This document shows, one piece after another, positions 49,660 to 60,528 of a DNA stretch of 64,000 nucleotides; positions within the stretch are counted from its first letter, which is position 1; each line of letters starts with the position of its first letter. The stretch is taken from positions 30,738-94,737 of the forward strand of contig JALXCZ010000052.1 of assembly GCA_026990595.1 (NCBI GenBank). Reading direction: 5' to 3'. The notes beneath the pieces were generated by a model. It had not been told where the DNA came from. It ran no database searches and saw nothing but the letters and a program-made list of their open reading frames with translations. The position numbers and the translations under genes are program-made. The DNA comes from Sulfurovum sp. (GTDB lineage: Bacteria > Campylobacterota > Campylobacteria > Campylobacterales > Sulfurovaceae).

Positions 49660-50282
49660 TACGCGTCCTTTCCGTTTACGAAGTTTTTCGCATCTGCAAC
49701 AGACTCTTTGAAGTCACCCTTAAAGGTATACTTCTCTTCCATCATTGCAATTTGTGCTTCAGACATATTTGCTACATCTGCATAGGTGAAGATACCCTCA
49801 TCATTAAGCTTGCCAGCATACACTTTACCGATACCAACAATTTTAGTCAGATCATCACCTTTAGTCTCAGCTTTTTTATTTTCTGATTTCTTGGCTGCTT
49901 TAGGTGCTGCTTTTTTAACTGCAGGTTTCGCTGCTGCTTTTTTCACTGGAGCTTCTGGTTCAACAGATGCCACACCTACTTCTACTAAAATGTGTGCCGT
50001 TGGCTTGATAATACGTGAAGCAGTACCTCTTGCTCTTGGTCTCCATCTTTTCATGACAGCTGCTTTATCCACTCTGCAAGAAGAGATCACTACCTCTTCA
50101 GGTTCATAATCACCGTTAGCCACTGCTGAAGCGATCACTTTAGAGATGATACCTGCTGCCTTATTAGGCATAAATTCCAATGCTGCAAGTGCAAGTTCAG
50201 CATTCATGCCCTGCACTTCTCTAGCAATCAGTCTTGCTTTGGTAGGAGAAACTCTTACGAATTTTAATAATGCTCTACTCAT
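49659..50282 (-). CDS. rplV: 50S ribosomal protein L22 with about 100-aa C-terminal extension
   Basis: L22 core [32 protein letters not shown], then K/A-rich linker and [34 protein letters not shown]. Confidence 0.95.
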   Translation of the reverse strand: MSRALLKFVRVSPTKARLIAREVQGMNAELALAALEFMPNKAAGIISKVIASAVANGDYEPEEVVISSCRVDKAAVMKRWRPRARGTASRIIKPTAHILVEVGVASVEPEAPVKKAAAKPAVKKAAPKAAKKSENKKAETKGDDLTKIVGIGKVYAGKLNDEGIFTYADVANMSEAQIAMMEEKYTFKGDFKESVADAKNFVNGKDA

Positions 50283-50283
50283 C

Positions 50284-50562
50284 TTAACCTACCTTCTTTT
50301 GCACAGAACCTTTGTGGCCCTTAAATGTTCTTGTTGGTGCAAATTCACCAAGTTTGTAACCTACATGATTTTCAGTTACAAATACTGGTACAAATTGTCT
50401 ACCATTATGTACATTGATTGTCAAACCAATGAACTCAGGGAAGATCACAGATCTTCTTGACCAAGTTTTAATTGGTTTTTTATCTCCAGCTTCTTTTGCC
50501 GCTAATACTTTTTTCATTAGGTGACCATCAATGAATGGACCTTTTTTTGTCGATCTTGCCAT
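50284..50562 (-). CDS. rpsS: 30S ribosomal protein S19
   Basis: [34 protein letters not shown]. Confidence 0.97.
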   Translation of the reverse strand: MARSTKKGPFIDGHLMKKVLAAKEAGDKKPIKTWSRRSVIFPEFIGLTINVHNGRQFVPVFVTENHVGYKLGEFAPTRTFKGHKGSVQKKVG

Positions 50563-50573
50563 ATCTTAGCCCC

Positions 50574-51401
50574 TTACTTTTTTCTCTTAGAGATAATTAA
50601 CTTATCACTAGCTTGTTTCTTACGAGTCTTGAATCCTTTAGCCGGAGTACCCCATGGAGATACCGGATGACGTCCAGAGTTCGTTTTACCTTCACCACCA
50701 CCATGTGGGTGATCAATTGGGTTCATCGCAGAACCACGTGTCTGTGGTCTGATACCAAGGTGTCTGCTTCTACCGGCTTTACCAATAACAATGTTGGAAA
50801 AGTCTTCATTTCCAACAGCACCGATCGTTGCCAGACACTCACCAAGAATGTATCTCATCTCACCAGATGGAAGTCTCAGTGAAACGTACTTACCGTCTCT
50901 ACCCATGATCTGAGCGTATCCACCGGCAGATCTTGCAATCTGACCACCGTGTCCTGGGCTCATCTCAATGTTGTGTACCAATGTACCAACCGGAATAGCT
51001 TTCAATTTCATTGCATTCCCGGTCTTAATGTCAAGCCCATCTTCAGCAGACATGATCTTATCACCGACATTCAAACCTTTTGGCTGAAGTACGTATCTTT
51101 TGTCACCATCAACATATTTGATAAGACAGATTCTACAGTTTCTGTATGGATCGTACTCAACAGTAGCTACTGTTCCTTCAATGTTGAACTTATTTCTTTT
51201 AAAATCAATGATTCTGTATAGTTTTTTAGCACCTGCTTCTCTGTGACGAGAAGTGATTCTACCGTTACTGTTTCTACCTGCAGATCTCGGAAGATTCTTC
51301 AGTAGTGCTCTAACACTTGCTTTAGCAGTGATATCACCACTGTCAAGGTTAGTCATATAACGACGTGAAGGTGTGGTTGGTTTATATGTTTTAATTGCCA
51401 T
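50574..51401 (-). CDS. rplB: 50S ribosomal protein L2
   Basis: [38 protein letters not shown]. Confidence 0.97.
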   Translation of the reverse strand: MAIKTYKPTTPSRRYMTNLDSGDITAKASVRALLKNLPRSAGRNSNGRITSRHREAGAKKLYRIIDFKRNKFNIEGTVATVEYDPYRNCRICLIKYVDGDKRYVLQPKGLNVGDKIMSAEDGLDIKTGNAMKLKAIPVGTLVHNIEMSPGHGGQIARSAGGYAQIMGRDGKYVSLRLPSGEMRYILGECLATIGAVGNEDFSNIVIGKAGRSRHLGIRPQTRGSAMNPIDHPHGGGEGKTNSGRHPVSPWGTPAKGFKTRKKQASDKLIISKRKK

Positions 51402-51410
51402 CTTCTATCC

Positions 51411-51692
51411 TTATACCGCTAAGCTTTCGATTTTAGCATCTTCAGGAAGTTTCACATAGAACTTTTTCAAGTCTGGTCTTTTCCCTTCGATACCTTTAAA
51501 TCTTTTCACTTTACCGTTCACTCTCATTGAGTTTACTCTAAGTGGATTGATCCCGAAGAACTCTTTAAAGACTTCTTTAAGACCGTTTTTAGTCATTCTT
51601 GGAGTTGTTTGAACTACGATGACACCCTCTTCCTGAAGAGCCAAACTCTTCTCTGTATACATAATTGATTTAATATCTGTAATATCTGCCAT
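51411..51692 (-). CDS. rplW: 50S ribosomal protein L23
   Basis: [36 protein letters not shown]. Confidence 0.96.
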   Translation of the reverse strand: MADITDIKSIMYTEKSLALQEEGVIVVQTTPRMTKNGLKEVFKEFFGINPLRVNSMRVNGKVKRFKGIEGKRPDLKKFYVKLPEDAKIESLAV

Positions 51693-51693
51693 C

Positions 51694-52284
51694 TTAAGCC
51701 TCTTTAGTCAATTTATCAAATATTGCTTTTTCGATCACGATAGAGTGATATGCAGCAGCAAGATAAGCGTTAAGCTCGTTTGATTCAATAAGGTATGCGT
51801 TCTGAAGATTTCTGAATGCTAAGAAAGTCTTATCATCGATCATCTCTTTTACCACAAGTACATCTCTTTGCTCAAGACCATTTACGAACGCCAAAGCATC
51901 TTTTGTTTTACCAGACTCAATAGCAATATTGTCTACTACAAAAAGTCTCTCATTCGCAGCCATTTCTGCCAGGGCATGGTAAAGTGCAAGCTTCTTTTGC
52001 TTTTTGTTTACTTTTTGGTCATAGTTTTTATTTGTACTTGGACCAAATGCAACACCACCACCTACAAAGATAGGAGATCTCAGTGAACCTGCTCTTGCAC
52101 GTCCTCCACCTTTTTGAGCCCATGGTTTTTTACCGCCACCACTTACAGCAGATCTGTTTTTAGTCTGTGCCGTGTTTGCTCTAAGTCCCGATGCATACGC
52201 TTTACAATAAAGGTAAAGGTTATGTGGGTGAACTTCTAAAAATGCTTTTGGAAGGTCTGTTGTTTTAATTACTGTTGTTTTCAT
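51694..52284 (-). CDS. rplD: 50S ribosomal protein L4
   Basis: [34 protein letters not shown]. Confidence 0.97.
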   Translation of the reverse strand: MKTTVIKTTDLPKAFLEVHPHNLYLYCKAYASGLRANTAQTKNRSAVSGGGKKPWAQKGGGRARAGSLRSPIFVGGGVAFGPSTNKNYDQKVNKKQKKLALYHALAEMAANERLFVVDNIAIESGKTKDALAFVNGLEQRDVLVVKEMIDDKTFLAFRNLQNAYLIESNELNAYLAAAYHSIVIEKAIFDKLTKEA

Positions 52285-52865
52285 TATTTAACTATCCTTA
52301 CTAATCCTCTAGCACCATTGTGTCCAGGGATCGAACCTTTTAATACTAGGATGCCGTTCTCAGCATCAAATGAGATGACATCATTTTTTACAGTTGTTTT
52401 AGTGTTACCGTATTGTCCAGGCATTTTCTTACCTTTTTGAACACGTCCAGGCCACTCAGCATTACCGATAGAACCGATACGTCTACCAAATCTATGCCCG
52501 TGTGAACCAGGTCCACCACCAAATCCGTGACGTTTCATACCACCGGAAAAACCTCTACCTTTAGTATCTAAAGATGTTTTTACAAGTGCTGCTTCTGCTA
52601 AGGCAGCAGGATTAAGATCACCCGCTTCAGTACCTTCAGCTACTTCAATTGTCATAAATTTGTTAAACTCTTTGGAAACACCAAATTTAGTCTGCTGACC
52701 TTCAATGCTTTTATTGAGTTTTTTACTTGAGTTATACGCAACAAGTGCTTTACCGTCTTCTTTCACTTCACAAACTTTCGTTTCAACGACTTTAAGAAGT
52801 GTAACTGGAACACTTGGTACATCAACAGTTCTGCTCATACCAATTTTTTCTACAATAAATTCCAT
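52284..52865 (-). CDS. rplC: 50S ribosomal protein L3
   Basis: [49 protein letters not shown]. Confidence 0.97.
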   Translation of the reverse strand: MEFIVEKIGMSRTVDVPSVPVTLLKVVETKVCEVKEDGKALVAYNSSKKLNKSIEGQQTKFGVSKEFNKFMTIEVAEGTEAGDLNPAALAEAALVKTSLDTKGRGFSGGMKRHGFGGGPGSHGHRFGRRIGSIGNAEWPGRVQKGKKMPGQYGNTKTTVKNDVISFDAENGILVLKGSIPGHNGARGLVRIVK

Positions 52866-52874
52866 TTTCTACTC

Positions 52875-53186
52875 CTACTTGTCCATTGATCTGATTTCAA
52901 CTTCGATTTCAGGTGCCAGATCCAACTTCATAAGTGAATCAATAGTATCTGAAGTAGCCGAAACGATATCGATCATTCTTCCGTGAATTCTGATCTCAAA
53001 CTGCTCACGTGCATCTTTGTTTACGTGTGGTGATTTAAGAACCGTATAACGCTTCAATTTAGTTGGCATTGGAATCGGCCCTCTAATCTCTGCACCTGTA
53101 CGTTTAACTGCATCTACTATAGCAGCAACTGATCTGTCTAACACTCTGTGATCGTAAGCTTTAAGCTTTAATCTAATTTTTTCCAT
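52875..53186 (-). CDS. rpsJ: 30S ribosomal protein S10
   Basis: [40 protein letters not shown]. Confidence 0.97.
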   Translation of the reverse strand: MEKIRLKLKAYDHRVLDRSVAAIVDAVKRTGAEIRGPIPMPTKLKRYTVLKSPHVNKDAREQFEIRIHGRMIDIVSATSDTIDSLMKLDLAPEIEVEIRSMDK

Positions 53187-53275
53187 ATTTACCCTTTAAA
53201 GAACTCGTTAGCAAGGCAAAGCCAAGGTGCCTAAACACAGGGGATAAACCCTCTAACATAAATTTAGGAATGCGA

Positions 53276-53304
53276 ATTATACCCAAACTTTCTCAAAGGT
53301 GCAA
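53276..53304 (-). promoter_or_regulatory. candidate promoter for the S10 cluster
   Basis: TTGCAC-17 nt-TATAAT on minus strand, about 90 nt upstream of rpsJ. Confidence 0.55.
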
Positions 53305-53376
53305 TACTTTTCAGACTAAAAACGCTACAATATTGAAATTAGTTTCCTTTTTATAAGGAAAGAAAGGCATATTTTC

Positions 53377-54450
53377 ATGGATCTTCTAGAATATTATCAT
53401 GAGAATCCCCCGGAAAATGACTATTTTGTTTTACGAAAAACAAATCTACCCTCCAGGGGAGATATCAACCTTTATGGTGCAAGGGGATCAGGGAAAACAG
53501 CTCTCATATTAGACTACCTCAGCCAGCAGGACAGGTACTCTCTCTACATAGATCTGGAAGACCCAAACCTCATTCTCAGTACGCTGGATACGCTTCCTCT
53601 TCAGGCTTATATAGAGGAGTATCATATTAATGAACTGATACTGGATCACTACGAGGAGGGAATGCTTGAATACTTTCCTACTGTCAGCCGTCTTATTGTC
53701 ATCAGTCGTTTGCCTTTGAAAGAAGAGAAGTTTACGCAGTTGCAACTTTTTCTACTGGATTATGAAGAATTTCTTGCTTTTGAGCCTGCTGCTTCGGGGA
53801 GTATTGCATTCAACCATTTTCTCAAGTCAGGCACACTGCCTGAAATGGCAAAACACATCAAGAACAATACACTTTTTATGAAACAGTTCTTCCAGCAACA
53901 GTTCAGCCCCAATGAACAATCCCTCATTCTTATTTTGGCACGCTACAATACCCAACCTCTCACCGTGCATCAGATCTATAGTTTTACCAAGGAGTATTTC
54001 AAGATCTCAAAAGATTTTGTCTACAACACAATGAAGCAGTTTCAAGAAGAGGGGCTGGTTTACTTTATTGACAATGGCATCAAACGCAGTGGTAAAAAAA
54101 TGCTTTTATATGATTTTGCTTTTGTAAAGTACCTTACCGCAGGTCAGCCTTTTGGTGCACAATTTGACAGTATGATCGCCCTGACACTTATTAAACACAA
54201 AATAGTATTTCGTACGTTAGGTCTGCATGGCTACATCACAGATAATAATGAGCTTATTATTCCCGCTGCTTTTGAGAGCGAAGAACACTTTTGGGTCAAA
54301 GCACAAAATAAATTCTCTCTTTTAAAAAAGCATGCTATTGAAAAGATCACCATTGTTACCATTGCCAATAGTTACCATTTTGACATTGAAAAATTACATT
54401 TTGAAGCACTTCCCTTCGATGAGTGGAGCATCTCTCATAATGAACAATAA
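53377..54450 (+). CDS. AAA ATPase of unknown function
   Basis: Walker A LYGARGSGKTALILDYL; DYEEFLAF; C-terminal DUF4143-like impression only. Confidence 0.7.
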   Translation: MDLLEYYHENPPENDYFVLRKTNLPSRGDINLYGARGSGKTALILDYLSQQDRYSLYIDLEDPNLILSTLDTLPLQAYIEEYHINELILDHYEEGMLEYFPTVSRLIVISRLPLKEEKFTQLQLFLLDYEEFLAFEPAASGSIAFNHFLKSGTLPEMAKHIKNNTLFMKQFFQQQFSPNEQSLILILARYNTQPLTVHQIYSFTKEYFKISKDFVYNTMKQFQEEGLVYFIDNGIKRSGKKMLLYDFAFVKYLTAGQPFGAQFDSMIALTLIKHKIVFRTLGLHGYITDNNELIIPAAFESEEHFWVKAQNKFSLLKKHAIEKITIVTIANSYHFDIEKLHFEALPFDEWSISHNEQ

Positions 54451-54502
54451 CCATAGATCATGTAAATGGGGATCATTAAGCAACGCTTTGCTATAATCCG
54501 CT

Positions 54503-54609
54503 TGCCTCTTTTCAGACCTGTGCAACGGGACTGAGGGACAACGGGTCAGGACGGGAACGTAGCAGCCCATCTCTCTTTCTCGTGTGCCGCAGCCATCTGG
54601 GGAGAGGTA
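54503..54609 (+). ncRNA. ffs: bacterial small SRP RNA (4.5S)
   Basis: Core GGGTCAGGACGGGAACGTAGCAGCCC; ends pair CCTCTTTTCAGA with TCTGGGGAGAGG (wobbles); TATAAT at 54492-54497; ends approximate. Confidence 0.9.
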
Positions 54610-54661
54610 CTTCACAACTTTAACGTAAAACATCCACTCATGTTTTCAACCTAAGTACTAT

Positions 54662-54749
54662 AGAGAGGTGGCCGAGTGGTCGAAGGCGCACGACTGGAAC
54701 TCGTGTATGGGGCAACTCATCGAGGGTTCGAATCCCTTCCTCTCTGCCA
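54662..54749 (+). tRNA. tRNA-Ser(GGA)
   Basis: Acceptor AGAGAGG/CCTCTCT, anticodon arm CACGA-CTGGAAC-TCGTG, long variable arm, encoded CCA. Confidence 0.96.
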
Positions 54750-54839
54750 GTTAAAATTCACAACAACTCTCCACTTCTATACCCACTTGAATTTAATAAC
54801 AACCATATTATAAGGAATGGGAATCCGATAGAAACCGAA

Positions 54840-56114
54840 TTATTCATTTATTATCACAACCCTGTTTCGCCCACTGTCCTTGGCTTTATACAGCGCTCTA
54901 TCAACGCGTTCAAACAGACTTTTACTTGTGTCCTCACTATGTACTTCTGTCACACCGAAACTGCACGTTAATTTTTTATCGATACCAAAATCATATTTCT
55001 CAATAATCAAACGTAAATGCTCTGCAGTAATTTTAGCATTTTCCAAAGTAGTTCCGGACAAAAGTAAAATAAACTCTTCCCCTCCCCAGCGTGACAAGGA
55101 ATCTGTAGTTCTTATATGCTTCAAAACAAGGGTAGTGAACAATTTAAGTACATTGTCTCCAACGGTATGACCATGACGGTCATTTACCTGTTTGAAATTG
55201 TCAATATCAAGAAGCATAATGCTCAAGTTACTTTGATCCTTTTTGCTTTTATCTATTGCTTTATCAAGTAAAATATTGAATTTGGTACGATTATTAATTT
55301 GTGTCAGTTCATCGGTATAGGCTTCATGTTTATATTGACGCTTTTCTTTGACTATAGATGTAACCTCCGAAAAGGTAACAATTATATTTTGACTTTCTGT
55401 TTTATCCGATAAAGAGACCAGGAAAAATTTTGATTCTGACAGTTTTGTATCCTGTATTGACACAATACGTTTATCCTCTGCTATTCCTTTTATCTCTTTG
55501 ATCCACTGTATTTCATTATTATCAGGAGAGAAACATCCCTCTTTCTTCTCAAACCTCTTACTCAAAGATTCATATCTGTTCAAGAACTCTTCAAGCGATG
55601 CATACCCTAAAAAAGTAAGCAGTTTTTTGTTATAAAAAACCGGTAACCCATTTTTATTATACACTGCAAGCATTGTATTCTGCATCTGTGCAACATCATT
55701 CAATATACTTTCATAGAGTCTTTTCTGTTTTTCAAATTCTATATTTCTATGGATGTCATGTATCTTTTTTTTCAAAAGTCCTAGGTCTACCGGTTTAAGT
55801 ATATACCCCTCGACCTGCATCTCGATCGCTTCGAGAAAATAATTGTTGTCACTATGTGCCGTTGTGAAGATAATGGTTTGTTCAGGAGAGAGTTCTTTGA
55901 TCTTTTTTGCCATGTCAATACCATTCATTTTTGGCATCTTTATATCACTGATCACAATATCCGGAGTGTGTAATTGAAAAAGAGCCAACCCTTCTTCTCC
56001 ATTACCTGCCGTCATCACATCACGGCTATAGCGTTGCAAAAACCTCTTGAGTTCAAACCGTACTTCCGGCTCATCCTCAACGAACAGTATAGTAGGGAGT
56101 TTTTGTTTCATCAT
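54840..56114 (-). CDS. response regulator with GGDEF diguanylate cyclase domain
   Basis: Receiver ILFVEDEPEVRFELKRFL; LDIDNFKQVNDRHGHTVGDNVL; RWGGEEFILLL. Confidence 0.94.
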   Translation of the reverse strand: MMKQKLPTILFVEDEPEVRFELKRFLQRYSRDVMTAGNGEEGLALFQLHTPDIVISDIKMPKMNGIDMAKKIKELSPEQTIIFTTAHSDNNYFLEAIEMQVEGYILKPVDLGLLKKKIHDIHRNIEFEKQKRLYESILNDVAQMQNTMLAVYNKNGLPVFYNKKLLTFLGYASLEEFLNRYESLSKRFEKKEGCFSPDNNEIQWIKEIKGIAEDKRIVSIQDTKLSESKFFLVSLSDKTESQNIIVTFSEVTSIVKEKRQYKHEAYTDELTQINNRTKFNILLDKAIDKSKKDQSNLSIMLLDIDNFKQVNDRHGHTVGDNVLKLFTTLVLKHIRTTDSLSRWGGEEFILLLSGTTLENAKITAEHLRLIIEKYDFGIDKKLTCSFGVTEVHSEDTSKSLFERVDRALYKAKDSGRNRVVIINE

Positions 56115-58486
56115 GGTCTTTCTCTCAGATCAATAACAAAAGAGGCTCCACTCTCTTTGAGATTTATCGCACTTAATCTGCCGCCCATATTCTCTTCAAT
56201 GATCACTTTGGACATATACAGCCCTATACCTGTGCCTTCTCCCTGCTCTTTAGTGGTAAAATACGGTTCAAATATCCTGTCAAATATCTCCTCTGGTATG
56301 CCGGAAGCATTATCACTGATCGTGACCATTTTTTCTTGCAGAACAATAATTATTTCCGGATGCTCCGTTCTACCGTCTTTTAATTCATAAGCAGCATTCG
56401 TAAGAATATTCAGAATAACCTGTTGGAATTCACTGCGAAAACCGTAAATGTTAAAATCATCACCGATGATCTTCAATGTTATATTGTGCTTTTTCAAAGA
56501 GGCTTCCTGTATGGAAACTGTCTCTTCAATGGCTTTTTTTACACCGAACGCTTCTTTTATTTTATCTACTTTAAAAAAGTTCTTAAAATCGTCTATTGTT
56601 TGACTCATGAATTCAATGGTCTCTTTGTTCTTTTTCACATAGTGTTTAATGAATGCTTCATCTACATGACCATCAATAAAATCATATTCAAGATTTTGGA
56701 TACTCAATCCCAAGGCATTCAGAGGTTGTCGCCACTGGTGGGCGATCGCACCTATCATCTCACCCATGGCTGCCAATTTTGACTGCTCCTGCAAAAGCTG
56801 CTGCTGCTTGAGGTTCTCTTCTGTTTTGATCTTCACGGCACTTGCCAGTCCTTTGTTCGCTTCTTTCAAAACATATTGACGGTAAATACCAAGCAGTACG
56901 ACTACAAGGAAGGCGGCCAAGACATACAGAAGATACCAATAATTAAAAGGTTGAAATGACTGTCTGCCGACCCATCTGTCATAGATCAGCTTATGTTGTT
57001 CCCGAGGGATCGTTGCAAGTGCCTTGTCAAGTATCGATAGAAGCAACGGATCATCATTGCGTACTGCAATGGAAAGTCGGAGTCGCATGTCCGTATAACC
57101 GGCAATACCGATAGATTTAAGATTGTATTTATTAATGTAAAACGATGCAACGGGCAAGGTGGAGATTGTTGCGTATGCTCTGCCGTCGTCTACCATTTTA
57201 AAAGATTCCAGAGCATCATCCGCCTCAACGATATTTACAGCCGGGTAGAGTTTCTGCAGCTGAGCAATAAGAGCTGATCCTTTTTTTCTTGCTATGGGTT
57301 TATCTATAATATCCATAAGACTGCTGACAAAGCCCTGATCATCCTTCGTGATGATCGCCAGTTTATAGTCCAAGTACGGATAGGTGAACCGCGCATATGC
57401 TTCACGTTTTTTTGTTTTGGCAGCAGCAGGAAGGATATCACACTTCTTCTCTTTCAGATAATGCTGGGATTCACTCCAATTACGTGTAGGCACAGCTTTG
57501 AATGTTATATTCAGATCTTTTCCTATCACGTTCATCGTATCAGTAGAGATACCTTTGGTGATAAATCCGTTTGATGTATCTGCAAACTCTATAGGCTGCC
57601 AATCAGGATCAATACACATCTTTACCACTCTCTTTTTACGAAGATATGCCAACTCTTCTTTTGTCAACGTCCCGGTAACCGGGATCTTTAACTCTTCTGT
57701 GCCTATCCATTTCTCTTTTATGGCATTCAGCTCACTATTACTCACGCTGTACATTGCTTTTTGCAGAATATCTCTTAAGGTGGCTTTATCAGGGGATGTT
57801 GCGATATTCAGATCCAGAGACAGTCGTCTGTCATTGATCAGATGCCCATAGGCAAGATAGAGTTTATTGTCCTTCATAAGATAACGCAGAATACCACTGC
57901 TTCCGACCGTTGCATCACTGCTTCCATTTTTTACCGAAACAATACAACTGCGTGCATTTTTTTCAAGTTTTAATGTGATATCAGGATGATAGGCTTCCAA
58001 AAAATGCTGCATAAAATAACCTTTTATGACTGAAACCGTCTTCCCGTCCAGATCCCGTAATGTTTTTATTTTGGCATCATTGGTAAATATGGCTTTTTTG
58101 GTTCCTGCATAAGGCTGTGTAAAATGAAGGAACTTTTCTCTTTGCGGTGTACGCATGATATTGAGCATCACATCGATCTTGTTATGACGAGCCATGTCCA
58201 TGAATTCTGCCCAGGTATGTCCGGATATATATTTCACTTTGATGCCCAGTCTTTTTGCCAGAAGATCAAGATAATCAATGGAAAAACCTTTGGGCTTTCC
58301 ATCTTCAATAAAATTATAGGGAGGATAATCTGCTTCATTGTGTGCAGTGATCACAGGATGTGATTTAAGAAAGTTTTTCTCTTCTTTTGTCAGGTGTATA
58401 CTTTTATTATGTTCCACAGGAGCTGCGTAAACAAGAACCAAACCCAAAGAGAGTAAAATAGCTATGGTTTTAAAAAGGGTTTTCAT
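56111..58486 (-). CDS. sensor histidine kinase with two periplasmic SBP_bac_3-like domains
   Basis: Two solute-binding-like modules (PPYNFIEDGKPKGFSIDYLDLLAKRLG; DPDWQPIEFADTSNGFITKGISTDTM); GAIAHQWRQPLNALGLSIQNLE; GTGIGLYMSKVII. Confidence 0.92.
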   Translation of the reverse strand: MKTLFKTIAILLSLGLVLVYAAPVEHNKSIHLTKEEKNFLKSHPVITAHNEADYPPYNFIEDGKPKGFSIDYLDLLAKRLGIKVKYISGHTWAEFMDMARHNKIDVMLNIMRTPQREKFLHFTQPYAGTKKAIFTNDAKIKTLRDLDGKTVSVIKGYFMQHFLEAYHPDITLKLEKNARSCIVSVKNGSSDATVGSSGILRYLMKDNKLYLAYGHLINDRRLSLDLNIATSPDKATLRDILQKAMYSVSNSELNAIKEKWIGTEELKIPVTGTLTKEELAYLRKKRVVKMCIDPDWQPIEFADTSNGFITKGISTDTMNVIGKDLNITFKAVPTRNWSESQHYLKEKKCDILPAAAKTKKREAYARFTYPYLDYKLAIITKDDQGFVSSLMDIIDKPIARKKGSALIAQLQKLYPAVNIVEADDALESFKMVDDGRAYATISTLPVASFYINKYNLKSIGIAGYTDMRLRLSIAVRNDDPLLLSILDKALATIPREQHKLIYDRWVGRQSFQPFNYWYLLYVLAAFLVVVLLGIYRQYVLKEANKGLASAVKIKTEENLKQQQLLQEQSKLAAMGEMIGAIAHQWRQPLNALGLSIQNLEYDFIDGHVDEAFIKHYVKKNKETIEFMSQTIDDFKNFFKVDKIKEAFGVKKAIEETVSIQEASLKKHNITLKIIGDDFNIYGFRSEFQQVILNILTNAAYELKDGRTEHPEIIIVLQEKMVTISDNASGIPEEIFDRIFEPYFTTKEQGEGTGIGLYMSKVIIEENMGGRLSAINLKESGASFVIDLRERP

Positions 58487-58540
58487 TCGTTCTTTTTCCT
58501 TAAAAAATCTAAATTCATATTGTATTCTACCCTATTTATG

Positions 58541-59623
58541 TCAAATTTCTGTCAAATACCTATCGAACATCTTCATTGCCGTGGTATACCCGTTTGCCTG
58601 CAAAGACTCAAAGTCTGCCTGTGACATTTTTTTAAGGTTGGTAGCGACTGACTTGGCGGAGTGAGCATCCTGTTCCAGGCTTGCATATTCGGTTCCTATG
58701 CGTATATGCATACAGTCTCCTTTGTTTTCATGCAGAAATTTGTGAAAGAGCCGTACTTTCAGGCTGCGTATCTGCTCGGTTGAGACATCGATGATCCTGC
58801 CTACACGGCTCCAGTAGCGTACAGACTCCGTCTCCAAAGGCTTTGAGGCATCACTGAGCATCGCAAAGTCGATCCCTTTGGCAAACTTTGTAAAATTCTT
58901 CTTGATCAGAACTTCGATCCCAAGATTGTCATAAAGCCCGCCATCATACAGCAGCAGACTTTTTTGCTCAGGCATGCTCTTCGGGAAGAAGTCATACTTC
59001 CGTGTTTTCAGCTTTAACGGTCCTATGCCTATGGGAAACCCTGCTGATGCAGCAATGGCATCTGCCAGATCCATCTCCGGGTAGGTTACATATCCCAACC
59101 CGTAACTTCCCATCTTCTGCTTTTCTATCCGCCAGGACTTTCCCGTCTCCAATACCGTGGTATTGATGCTCCATACGGGATGCTCAGCAATATCCTGCAT
59201 ATTGACATCGATCTTCCAGTTTTCTCTCAGGGTGTAGGAAAGCATAGAGTGTCGGTTGATAAAGGTAAGTTTCTTAAGCATATTCAGCAGTGCACTTCCC
59301 TGCAGGGAGTGTTCCGTAAAGTAGGGACGCACATGGGGGAGTATGTTCTCCAGATAGGTTCTACTGTCGGGGAAGTTGTAGGCATTGAGCCTGTAGATGA
59401 GCGCCATGACCACCGAACCTCCGGAAACGGTGGAGAGACGCTTCACATTCTCCAGCAGCCCGTTCTCCGCCAAATAGGAGAGTACCCCCAGATGGAACAC
59501 TGCCGCCCTGTGTCCGCCGCCAGAGAGTGCCAAGCCTATCTTCCTATCTTTAAATGTTTGGTATACGGAGTTGTTCTCACTTCTATCTACAGACATCTTT
59601 TTCCTTTTTCCTACAAATATCAT
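58541..59623 (-). CDS. patatin-like phospholipase
   Basis: GLALSGGGHRAAVFHLGVLSYL; STVSGGSVVMAL; LLYDGGLYDNLGIEVL. Confidence 0.92.
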   Translation of the reverse strand: MIFVGKRKKMSVDRSENNSVYQTFKDRKIGLALSGGGHRAAVFHLGVLSYLAENGLLENVKRLSTVSGGSVVMALIYRLNAYNFPDSRTYLENILPHVRPYFTEHSLQGSALLNMLKKLTFINRHSMLSYTLRENWKIDVNMQDIAEHPVWSINTTVLETGKSWRIEKQKMGSYGLGYVTYPEMDLADAIAASAGFPIGIGPLKLKTRKYDFFPKSMPEQKSLLLYDGGLYDNLGIEVLIKKNFTKFAKGIDFAMLSDASKPLETESVRYWSRVGRIIDVSTEQIRSLKVRLFHKFLHENKGDCMHIRIGTEYASLEQDAHSAKSVATNLKKMSQADFESLQANGYTTAMKMFDRYLTEI

Positions 59624-59673
59624 AACATATTTAGGTAATTTTTTTAATGTACAATAGTAAAAAGGAGCACTTC

Positions 59674-60372
59674 ATGCAAAAACTAACGGTCAGACAGATA
59701 CGTGTTATTTTCCAACGTAACAACCTCGACCGCTACTTCTGTCTGGAACTCATCAGGCTTTTGGAACTTTATAAAGAGATGTTCAAGATCAACACAGAAC
59801 TCAGAAGAGTCAGGTTTCTGGCACAGGCGGTACATGAAACACTCATCAACCGTCACGGAAAAGTAGTTCCCAGAGAGAACCTCAACTACACTCCTGCAGG
59901 GCTTATGCGTATCAGCAGGTTCTTCCGAACCCATGAGGCGTTGGCACGCAAATACGGGCGTACCCAAATACATAAAGCCAATATCAAAGCCATAGCCAAC
60001 CTCATGTATGCAGACAGGAACCGAAGCAAAAAATACAAACTGGGCAACATCTGGGCAGGAGACGGCTATGCTTTCAGAGGGATGTTCATGCTCCAAAGCA
60101 CAGGGCGCACAAATGTCATGAAAGATATCAATCACATCAAAAAGATGACTGGCATAAACCTGCTTGACGAAACCAGACGTCCCTACCCAAAGGCAGTCAA
60201 TTCCTATACCGTCTACATCATAGGCGGTATGGCACACTGGCACAGAACAGGCATGTACAAACTCCGCTCCACCAACGCCATCACGAACAGACTGAACAAG
60301 GGTCTTCCCAAAAGTATGAAACGCGAAAGACTGGCTACGGCTTTACGGGTCAAGAAGTATTTGATGGGGTAA
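59674..60372 (+). CDS. GH19-like (chitinase/lysozyme family) protein
   Basis: RRVRFLAQAVHETL, ENLNYTPAGLMRI, GDGYAFRGMFMLQSTGRTNV; AGGAG before ATG 59674; no obvious signal peptide. Confidence 0.72.
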   Translation: MQKLTVRQIRVIFQRNNLDRYFCLELIRLLELYKEMFKINTELRRVRFLAQAVHETLINRHGKVVPRENLNYTPAGLMRISRFFRTHEALARKYGRTQIHKANIKAIANLMYADRNRSKKYKLGNIWAGDGYAFRGMFMLQSTGRTNVMKDINHIKKMTGINLLDETRRPYPKAVNSYTVYIIGGMAHWHRTGMYKLRSTNAITNRLNKGLPKSMKRERLATALRVKKYLMG

Positions 60373-60528
60373 TATAATTTTACATTATTACTGCATCAAA
60401 CTTTCGGGGATTTGCTTGACGTGGTAATAAGTCTACAAAACCTCCAATGAAGCCTTGCACTCTTCAAACCTTCTCTTGTACCAGATCAGGTTTTTCTGAT
60501 AGCTCCTTGACCTTAGCTGTTGTCAGTA

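Noticed and set aside
59683-60243. 186-aa minus-strand ORF
   Set aside because: Antisense to the GH19-like gene, which has a good RBS and family motifs.
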